Shown: one piece after another, positions 56,401 through 64,000 of the stretch
Layout: each line of letters starts with the position of its first letter
How positions within the stretch are numbered: the stretch's first letter is position 1
Source: Lytechinus variegatus
Taxonomy: Eukaryota > Echinodermata > Echinoidea > Temnopleuroida > Toxopneustidae
Length of the DNA stretch: 64,000 nt
Reading direction: 5' to 3'
NCBI RefSeq assembly: GCF_018143015.1
Contig: NC_054743.1
Span: forward strand, 38,024,922-38,088,921
Made by a program: the position numbers and the translations under genes
The notes under the pieces: model-generated
What the model was told of the DNA's origin: nothing
The model's input: only the letters and a program-made list of their open reading frames with translations
Database searches by the model: none

Positions 56401-58293
56401 AACAGTTCAAGGAAAGGATACCAAAACGTACGTCCCTGGCGAGGGGTAGCTCGGTTTCAAGAAAAAGTTAACATGCCTACAAAATTCATTATCTGCTCGT
56501 TCATTTTCTTTCATTTGAAACCTCAATCACAGAAATTTTTTAAGAAATAAACTTCTGTTTCTTCGAAGTGATGCCTGAATTTCCACAATTTCTTTAAAAA
56601 CAAATATTTTTCAACCTGTTTCCGACCAAAGCAATCGCATGGTTAACAAAAGACTTCATGCATGACGGAGTGTCAATAAAACAGAGTGTCGAGTAAGTCT
56701 GACCGCTAACCTGGTAAATCTCGTCAGTTTTCTAAATTATTTCAAGCCTTATTTCAAATGAACGGAACTCTGGTATTTCTCAAGCGCTATCTTTCTCCCT
56801 GGACCCCCATGACAAACGATATCATATACGGAATGCATGACAATGGGAAAGACAGAGGAGTGACGGAAGAAAAACATAAGCATTCGGGAATCAGAACACT
56901 CACTTCACACAAGTCCATCGACTGGCTCAGGCTCTTATTTGGCATATTCGACAACGACTTCAAAGTGGACATGGAGGACGAAAGCTGGTGGCTTCGAAGA
57001 CTCAGGCCCTCCTTCCTAATGAAGTGCGCGATGACGACGTAGACAGCGACCAGACACGGGAGCGTCACTCCCAGATAAAGAATGCTACAACCGAGTCGAA
57101 GGACGTCATTCTCCCAGATCCGAGTGCAGTGCTTCGTGCTGGGGTCGTACTCGTACCCGATCACCAAACCGATGGATGCTATGAATATCCCGACGAGCCA
57201 GGACAAGGAGACCATGACCAAGACACGGCTACGGTTTGGAGGGTACCGGCGGGACAAAACGACGATAAGGAGACGGTCGGCGGCGATGGAGAGAATGATG
57301 GGAAGATTGGTGAATGAGAACATGATGGAGAGGAATCCATTCATCTGAAGGTGAGAATAAACAGAAAAGGTTCTACTTGTTACTCCTTATCAAAACCATT
57401 TAAAACCAAAATCGTTACTTAATATGTTAAAAATGCGGTATGGCGTTATTATTTCCTCTTTAAAACAAAATCCCCAAAGGTTTCGTACAGAACACACATT
57501 TTTTCAAGTCAAAACCCAATAGATTGGTCCTCTTTTCTACCAAAATTTGCCCATGAAATTGTCATGTTTCTGTAACTTTCACAACTGTTATTTAGGCCTA
57601 CAAGCCACAGAAAATACATACAGAACTAAAATCGACTGCAGAAATGTGGTTTTGTTGAAAAAGCGCCCTATGTTTAATCATGAACTACTTAGAATTGCCC
57701 AAATAGTAAATGTAAGACAGACAGACATCAATGACCTTTGGTTTGCAACTTTGCATTTCCTTCATTTTTAGCCTGACTTTTATAACTTTTTGCGAAAATA
57801 AAGCAAACATTAACCAAAATCCAAAGATTCCATAACTTTCATATTTATATCCAGTTTTAATCAAAGTTATCTCTGCTGTGCTTGATACTTTTCTATGTTT
57901 CAAATGACATTTGAAAAAACTTCCTCTCAGATGTGTGGACTTTGCAGTGAAAGCACTGCGCGATATATCATCAAACTCCGTAAGTCAAATGTTTACAAAA
58001 GTGCACCTGACTTCAAAATGCCCCTATTACCCAAAAGTCTAACTTAGTATACATTCTAAAAGCGGAAGCCTTAACTTACTTTGCACACATCATCGTGATT
58101 TCTCAAAAAACTTCCACCATCGAAGACAGAAGCCAGTGAGAAGGTCATACTGGCCAGCGCCACACCCAGATCCGCAACGGACAGGTTGAAGACCAAGATA
58201 TTATGGGGACTCTTTCTCAGGTTGCGTACACGTACGATGATGGTGATTGTAAGGATGTTGAAGAGAATCGCTCCAAGCATAATGATAATCAAG
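53176..58293 (-). CDS. GPCR-C: class A rhodopsin-like receptor, exon 1 not found
   Basis: Exons 58293-58080, 57344-56904, 54619-54424 and 53405-53176 join with phases 0, 0, 1 to give about 360 residues covering all seven helices. TM2 has SVADLG, the TM3 Cys is in DVCK, and the DRY box is A-D-R-L. ECL2 has YDPSTKHC, TM6 has CWTPYLLYHS and TM7 reads ALLDPLIYAL. ICL3 is basic near TM6 (RRQRHEAHKRV). The first exon begins with the third base of a split codon, so an N-terminal exon must lie further right; none could be chosen, partly because that DNA is repeat-filled from 58946. All visible frames are open, so the gene looks functional. Closest to GPCR-B. Confidence 0.82.
54424..54619 (-). CDS. 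GPCR-C exon 4-equivalent (ICL3)
   Basis: The acceptor is CCCGTTCGTAG and the donor G|GTATGT. It encodes ESGVTLPRTAMRRRHPDSAD, an acidic stretch DEDD, and then RREKKAKMKSRRQRHEAHKR. A stop in frame just upstream limits the exon start to the AG at 54621-54620. Confidence 0.8.
54674..54881. mobile_element. palindromic MITE with TGACGTCA arms, GPCR-C intron
   Basis: TGACGTCAGTTGCCATGGTG at the left and its complement at 54862-54881 are the ends of about 43-bp inverted arms (continuing TCATGGCGG.CTGGTTCTAAA). Each arm carries a CRE-type TGACGTCA. It lies 54 bp upstream of exon 4. Confidence 0.85.
55432..55987. mobile_element. palindromic element (AATGAAACCTTTGGAACAAG ends), 556 bp
   Basis: TTTAAAGGAGAATGAAACC..GGAACAAG at the left is answered by CTTGTTCC..GGTTTCATTCCCATTTAAA. 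The interior carries inverted GTGACGTCAC/GTGACATCAC and GACAAAGTTGT/CTTGTCGCATTGCC pairs. There is no coding. It lies in the GPCR-C ICL3 intron. Confidence 0.8.
56253..56775. mobile_element. truncated CAGTGCGTCCC-family element
   Basis: It starts AAGTGCGTCCC after TA and shares ACGAAACCGAGATTT, ATTCACGCATGAGTGAG and AAAGGATACCAAAA with the element beginning at 58946, then shares GTGTCGAGTAAGT.. and TCAAGCCTTATTTCAAATGA with 63690-63890. The right terminal repeat is lacking. It ends about 130 bp from GPCR-C exon 3. Confidence 0.7.
56904..57344 (-). CDS. GPCR-C exon 3-equivalent (TM3-TM5)
   Basis: The acceptor TTCTCACCTTCAG precedes 57344; the donor is GAA|GTGAGT. It encodes MNGFLSIMFSFTNLPIILSI, A-A-D-R-L, TM4 (SLSWLVGIFIASIGLVIGY), YDPSTKHC and TM5 (GVTLPCLVAVYVVIAHFI), ending with a Ser-rich start of ICL3. 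Confidence 0.85.
58080..58293 (-). CDS. GPCR-C exon 2-equivalent (TM1-TM2)
   Basis: The acceptor GTTATCACATCAG precedes 58293; the donor is AAA|GTAAGT. The single leading base completes a Ser codon as in A and B. It encodes LIIIMLGAILFNILTITIIV, ICL1 and NLSVADLGVALASMTFSLAS, ending at VCK. Confidence 0.85.
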
Positions 58294-58945
58294 CTGATGT
58301 GATAACACGAAATGGTTAAAAGATAAAAATATCATGATATACATGATATAGCTTCCCAGGGCGTGTTTTGTCGCAGTGAGGTATTGTATTGAGCTATCCA
58401 AGGAGCTACCTCGCGGCGCGTCCTCAATTCTAGAAGATGCCGCTGAAGAATCTCTTCATGATTGTCATGGTCATACTGGACATACCGATGACGGAATGAA
58501 CCTGTTTATGGTCTCGGCGGTAATTTTTTTTTTCATAAACTTGGTTATCCGTCATTCGCCACCCCTCCCCCCCCCCCCTCCCCCATTTCTGCATCATTGA
58601 TCCCAATTTCCACGATTATCGTATTGAAAATTTATAGTTTCGGATAATGACAAAGCCTGAGTGGCAAAGATGACTATTTCGATCAGAAATGCAAGGCTGC
58701 ATGTCGAATTTATTTAATGGTTTCGCGGGTTTGATCATGATGAATGTATATTTAAAGAAGCAACAGACACTTTTTAAACTTTTCATTTCGTACAAGAGAT
58801 GCAAGATCTCAAAATTTAGTATTCAACAATTGATGATATTCCAACAAAGACTTTGTTAAATCAAAAGGGAGAAAAGGGCCATCACTTTCTCTGCCTCCAT
58901 ATTGAACGAAATTTAGAATTATGAAACAGACAAGGACTTATTATA
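58294..58945. other. GPCR-C intron 1 side, no exon found
   Basis: A C run lies at about 58567-58583. Open stretches at 58376-58500 were examined for an N-terminal exon, but none ended at a phase 2 donor. Confidence 0.35.
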
Positions 58946-59899
58946 CAGTGCGTCCCAGAATAAACGAAACCGAGATTTAGCGATCATTTATCATAACTTA
59001 ATCATAAATAGAACAGACAAATGACCTACCGATTTAAAGCTTAGAATCTCCTCTTTCATCTGATATTACTTAGGTTATTTCTTATTCACGCATGAGTGAG
59101 CAAAAACAATTTTAAGAAAGGATACCAAAAACTCATTTGGCGGGGGGTATCTGGGTTTCAAAAAGAAAACTACATTTCTGAAAAGTTCAATTTCTGCTCT
59201 TTAATTTGGTACCTCAATTATAGACTGGAAACATTCTGGAAAAAGAGGCCTATATAAACTTTAAGAAGCATTTTGGGGTAAAAGTTGGGAACCGGACTTT
59301 TTAACACAATTCAAATATGCTGAACCTGATAAGATCGGTTCCCAAGCTGATTCCTCATGTTTTGACCACCTAATTTGCATAAACAAAATGGCTGCCAATC
59401 TGGCCATTCAAAATATTATTTTTGCAATGTTCTGTTATTATATTCGCTTTCACAGACATGGATACTGCAAAATCTTGCATACATAACATGTACCATTCGG
59501 GAAAATTGGCTATTTCGGTTTGCAGCTAATTATTTATGCAAATTTATGTAATATAGACTAGAGCCATTCTGGAAAAAGAGGCCTATATATAAACTTAAAG
59601 AAGAATTTTGGGGTAAAAGTTTGGAACCGGACTATTTCACACAATTCAAATATGCTGAACCTGATAAGATCGGCCCAAAGCTAATTTCTCATGTTTAGAC
59701 CACCTAATTTTCATAAACAAAATGGCTGCCAAATTGACAGTTCAGAATGTTATTTCGACAATGTTCTCTAATTATATTCGCGTTCACAGACATGAATACT
59801 GCAAAATCCTGCATTCATAAGTGTACCTTTCGGGAAAATTTGTTATTTTTGTTTGCGGCTGATTAATTATGCAAATTTTATGCATATTCTTTATCATTG

Positions 59900-60830
59900 T
59901 GCTATAAATTGATAATTTCAGCTCAAATGTTTATATTTTGGTACAAATAGCATCTGCATCATTATAAATAATTGTACGGCCCTTAGAATATAATATCACA
60001 GTGAATAATAATTTATTATTTTTTTATTTCTTATGTATTTCTTTCTATTTTGTACCTTTTGTTTTGTACATGTTTTGTTGTGGGATCTGTCAAAGCACTG
60101 ATTTTCAATGGCAGAAAATAATTAGCCTCAATGATTTAATCATGTATAACTTTTTTACATTTTTTATTCGTATATATCCATGGGCATAAACAGATGCACC
60201 AACTCCCAGACCCACATCTCTGCTCACATAGGTAAAGTCCTGCAGGGAGGGCGTTCCCATTTATAAGCACACTGGTGCTGATCCAACGAATTTCATGAAC
60301 CTATCTGCATTCAAGCAAATGTCACTATTATTTGCTTATAACTTTATATAAAAATGGTTTCTTGAATTATAATATCAATCAATTAATTCATATACAATTT
60401 TAGATGATGATTTATTAAATTTGAATCATGACAGTACCTTAATTCTCAACTCCTAGTAGTCAATCAGTTGCATTTAATATCCTTTGGAGTATGCTCTCCG
60501 ACCAACATAATCTGATCACACATACATGTATATTATCATGTATATATTTAGTGTGTTTTTCGTTAGCAAAATGAAGTGAAAACATTCTGCTGAAAGTGAG
60601 ATGTCGTGTATATTTTCCATCATGCTGGTCAAATTGTCTCAATTTGGAGAAAAATTCTCAGAACTGAACCCACATATAAACTATCTAATTTCTTATTTAG
60701 CCTATCAATTAGACCGTTTTCCAGGTTTTAAAAGCCAGACTGTGATGTTCTAATGTTCCACCGTGGCAACAAATAAATCACTGCATGTCCTTTTAATAAC
60801 AAATTTGATCATTGGACTTCATTAACGGAT
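59900..60830. other. AT-rich interior of the composite, no gene
   Basis: No frame, repeat or tRNA-like signal was recognised between the left arm and the LINE. Confidence 0.35.
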
Positions 60831-61539
60831 TACATGTGCATCTCCATAATACATCTTTTCCAATGCAGTACTGCAACTGTCCTATCAAGGATTGCCGCTT
60901 CATCAAACTTAGCGGCATCCAGCTTCCCCCAGCTTGATATACACCCTTTCCTTTGGAGTGTTGAATTATCAATGTCAGTTATCATAGATGTGGTGTTCCA
61001 TTGGATGGCTTGATTGATATTGCAGCCACATATTATAACAGTATCTAACCTCATATTATAACAGTCTCTAGCATCTCTAATCATTGAAATCAAACAAATT
61101 TAGTGCAAGTATTCTGTGGAGGCAGTTCGTATATCAAAGTCATCGTGTTTGTGTTCTTGAGATATGCCCGATTCTCATGTCACAGATCCATAGAGAAAAC
61201 CTAAACTTTTGTCTTGAGAGAGAATCTGCTGTCTGACTAGATCTTGTTTCAGGTGTTACAATGCTTGTAGTGAACCTTTTCAATATTGCAGTGAATTTTA
61301 TGATGTCCCCTTGGCCATTCATCGAAGTTCTAATATTCATATATGTTCATATCTTCATAAGACTATTTCTACTTGATAACAAAGATACCTTCCAGAGGAT
61401 GGTGGGTTCCTGACATGTTTGTTGTTCCTGTAGATTATTATTCATCCACTTCTTTTGATCGGTATTAAACCCAACAGCATCCAATAGCTTACCCAGCTCT
61501 GATAGGCTGCATGCGAGTCTGAGATATCACTATCAAAGT

Positions 61540-62420
61540 CTAGGTCGAGAATTTCTTCGATTGTAGAGCCAGTAGATCTCTTTCTGTGAGGAAAGCAGTT
61601 GCCTTAGTTAATACGTTTGACTTGTCAATCGGTTATGATACAACTAAACATGGCATTCTTCTTGGGAGACTGACAGTCTGTTTTGGAATTGATGATTCTG
61701 AACTCCAATAGCTTTCCTCTTACATGTACTGTACCTTGCCAACAGAGAACAAGCTGTCTTCATCACTGGCATGCAGTCTCCTGTGACTACCTTTTGCCAT
61801 GTTTGCTATGGAGTTCCTTGGGAGCTTGTCCTTGGTCCCTTGTTCTTCAAACTGTACATCACTTCTCTTGGCTCTATAATGTGGCAACATGGTCTTGGTA
61901 TACACTTCTATGCTGATGGCATCCAGCTGTATACCTAACTTTTGATCCAAAAGTTGGAGATAGAGGGGTTCGTGCAGCTGCTGTTGTTGGTGCTGCCATT
62001 GAGGATTGAATGAAGATCAACTTCCTGGAGCTTAACGATAAAAAGCGAAGTATGTCGTGTCCTGTCATCTCCATATGCGTAATTTTTATCGGTGAGGAAG
62101 CTATATGTCTCCAGTATGCAAGGCTGGATATCTTTGCGTAGTCTTTGATAGAACAATGAGCATGAAGAAACACACATCACATGTCTTCCAATCTGCATAT
62201 TACCAGCTCCAAAGAATTGCTGAGATCAGACATTGTCTTACATGAGGTGATGCGGAAAATATCATCCATCCTGTCCATGACCGGATAACCTCAAGATTGG
62301 ACTTCTGCAACTGTCTCAAAGCTGGTTTGCCTTCATCAGGCACCCCTAGCTCTTTTCAACCATAGGACGCAGTGTGAAAGTTTATTCTGCATTGTGCACT
62401 GACTGGGCTAGAAACCTTCT
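61540..62420 (+). mobile_element. decayed CR1-type LINE reverse transcriptase
   Basis: Reading across several broken frames on the + strand: LVNTFDLSIGYDTTKHGILL near 61600-61660 (RT motif A region); YGVPWELVLGPLFFKLYITS near 61805-61865; IHFYADGIQLYT near 61900-61938, where the catalytic YADD has become YADG; and LQRIAEIRHCL..ITSRLDFCNCL near 62205-62320, the usual RT tail. The copy is dead and heavily diverged. Confidence 0.7.
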
Positions 62421-63320
62421 TGTTTTGCCCATGTTATTACCGTGGGGCTAATCTGTGTTTAGCCCATGTTTTTATAATTTCCTCTTCTGTATTCCTTATC
62501 GTTCGTAAAAGAATCTTCCAAGGCAAGGATTGGACAGAAGCTGTGGTTTTCCGTTATCACTTTGATGGTTGACTTGGGGGAAAATGTATCGTTGCCAAAA
62601 AAATAAATCGGTAATGACCCCCCAAATTAGTACATGTAAATGATCCAGTAATACAGACCCTTTGCATTTATAACAAATTGTTCTTTGGTAAACTGCCACG
62701 ATTACAGTTCTGATGGAGCTGAATCAAAGGATATAATTTTGCTACATGGATGTTAACAATGTACTGATACTTATATCCGATTGATAAACTACATGCACAC
62801 TGCATAAATCATACGTTTAATTGATTATTAGATCTAATTGTAAAGGATATTTAAAACATGTTCATATATCTATTAAAAAAATAATTTCAGCATGATTACA
62901 GCTCTTCCAACTTCTGCACTATTCTTTTGTTACGGGTTCATTGAATTTGGTAACTGTCATGATTATAGGATCAGCAATCAATGTGTTTTATATTGGGCAC
63001 GTGTAATATACGTTGCAAGTATATTGCTTTCTATATACAGGTGTGGGAACATGTGTGTGTGTTTGTTTCTAAGTACAATTAGCAGTTGTGGCAAAAGAAG
63101 TTTATCAAATGATTAAATAATTGAAGCTTAGTCTTTGTTTGCCATTGATATATACAAAGTAAATGGCAGAAAATCAAAGAACAGTAAAATACATACAAAT
63201 ATTGACTTAAATACTACATTTAAGGGCCAAACAATTATCATGATAATGATACAAATGCTATTAGTACCCAAAATGATAAACATTTTAGGTGTAATTATCA
63301 AATTATTGCCTAATATTCAA
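62421..63320. other. AT-rich spacer, no gene
   Basis: Between the LINE tail and the right arm I see no coding, repeat or regulatory feature that can be supported. Confidence 0.35.
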
Positions 63321-64000
63321 AATATGCATAAATTTGCATAATTAATTAGCCGCAACAGAAATTTTAAAAAATCCCGAATGGTACATGTTATGTATGCAGG
63401 ATTTTGCAACATCCATATCGTTGAAAGCCAATATTATAAAATAATATTGCAGAAATAAGATTATAAATGGTCAATTTGGCAGCCATTTTGTTTATGCAAA
63501 TTAGTTGGTCAAAACATGAAAAATTGGCTTGGGAACCGGTCTTATCAGATTCAGCACATTCAAATTAGGTGAAATAGACCGGTTTCCAACTTTTACCCCA
63601 AAATGCTCTTTGAACTCAAACTCTCCCAATATTGGTCTTGTCTATTACAGAAAATGGTCAAGAAAAAAAAAGTTCTGGTCATTTGAAATAAGGCTTGTAT
63701 TTCCAAAATTTCATGAGATAAACTTGTTTTCACCGGTTTCCCACAGAAGCTTTCGCATGGTGAACAAAAGATTTCATGCATGGCTGATCGTCAACAAAAC
63801 GGAGTGTCGAGTGAGTTTGAAAGCCAGCCTGGAGAACCTCTTCATTTTATGAAATTATTGAAATTCAAGCCTTATTTCAAATGACCAGAACTTTGTTATT
63901 TTTTGACCATTTTCTGTAATTTAGGTATCAAATTAAAGAGGAGATATTGAACTTTTCAAGAATGTGGTTTTCTTTTAGAAACCCAGATACCCTTCGCCAA

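Larger units (their letters stand above)
58946..64000. mobile_element. composite with long inverted repeats enclosing a LINE; runs past window end
   Basis: The left end CAGTGCGTCCCAGAATAAAC follows TA at 58944-58945. The left arm contains two ~300-bp direct units (about 59225-59520 and 59560-59860: GAAAAAGAGGCCTATATA, GGGGTAAAAGTT.GGAACCGG, AAAATGGCTGCCAA). The reverse complement of this arm is at about 63320-64000 (GGGAACCGG.CTTATCAG, AGCCATTTTGTTTATGC, and the final GGGTATCTGG.TTTC complement). The right terminus lies beyond the window. A decayed LINE sits between the arms. Confidence 0.65.

Noticed and set aside
56758-57348. Three + strand frames of 88-109 codons
   Set aside because: All are antisense to GPCR-C exon 3 (TM3-TM5), which has paralogue support on the - strand.
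58376-58500. Candidate N-terminal exon for GPCR-C
   Set aside because: GT donor-like sites exist on the - strand, but no frame has both an ATG and a phase 2 end; stops interrupt the needed frame.

Overview
This window looks like AT-rich, intron-bearing animal DNA from a marine invertebrate deuterostome, most likely an echinoderm such as a sea urchin. The reasons are split genes with GT/AG introns, tRNA-derived SINEs, Jockey/CR1-type LINE fragments, many short palindromic DNA elements, and foldback elements with tandem-repeat arms that resemble the sea urchin TU class. The species call is an inference. There is no operon-like layout.

The main gene content is a cluster of three related class A (rhodopsin-like) GPCR genes rebuilt here from split exons. 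GPCR-A is on the + strand at 17716-25899 (four exons, 585 aa predicted). GPCR-B is on the - strand at 49202-43157 (five exons, 429 aa). GPCR-C is on the - strand at 58293-53176 (four exons seen, first exon not found). All share the same intron phases and an Asp-Pro-x-x-Tyr TM7 motif. A has a ~300-residue third intracellular loop in one exon, whereas B and C have an extra intron in that loop. Tiny first exons for A (17716-17774) and B (49078-49202) were placed by start codon, donor site and matching phase 2.

Two other host genes are seen: an intact LRAT/NlpC-P60-type lipid acyltransferase gene at 29868-30530 (+), with a possible N-myristoylation signal, and a 291-codon single-exon beta-propeller-like reading frame at 36225-37100 (-). 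An orphan exon with good splice sites lies at 11991-12128 (-).

The rest is mainly repeats. Region by region: 1-230 LINE 3' end; 0.5-1.7 kb small palindromic elements; 2.43-3.47 kb tandem array in which every unit carries a nuclear-receptor DR1 motif; 4.66-6.95 kb LINE (-) with a 46-bp hairpin insert; 7.04-8.83 kb two TA-flanked DNA elements; 11-13.7 kb SINE and hAT-like elements; 16.17-16.58 kb small foldback; 18.5-20.5 kb palindromic element and LINE inside GPCR-A intron 1; 28.2-28.6 kb minisatellite; 31-35 kb SINE, GT-rich and TA-flanked elements; 37.4-40.9 kb large foldback; 44-52 kb SINEs and palindromic elements in and beside GPCR-B; 51.96-53.05 kb TA-flanked element; 54.7-56.8 kb elements in GPCR-C introns; 58.9 kb to window end, a long inverted repeat enclosing a decayed LINE. 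All calls are from reading the sequence; no database search was possible.
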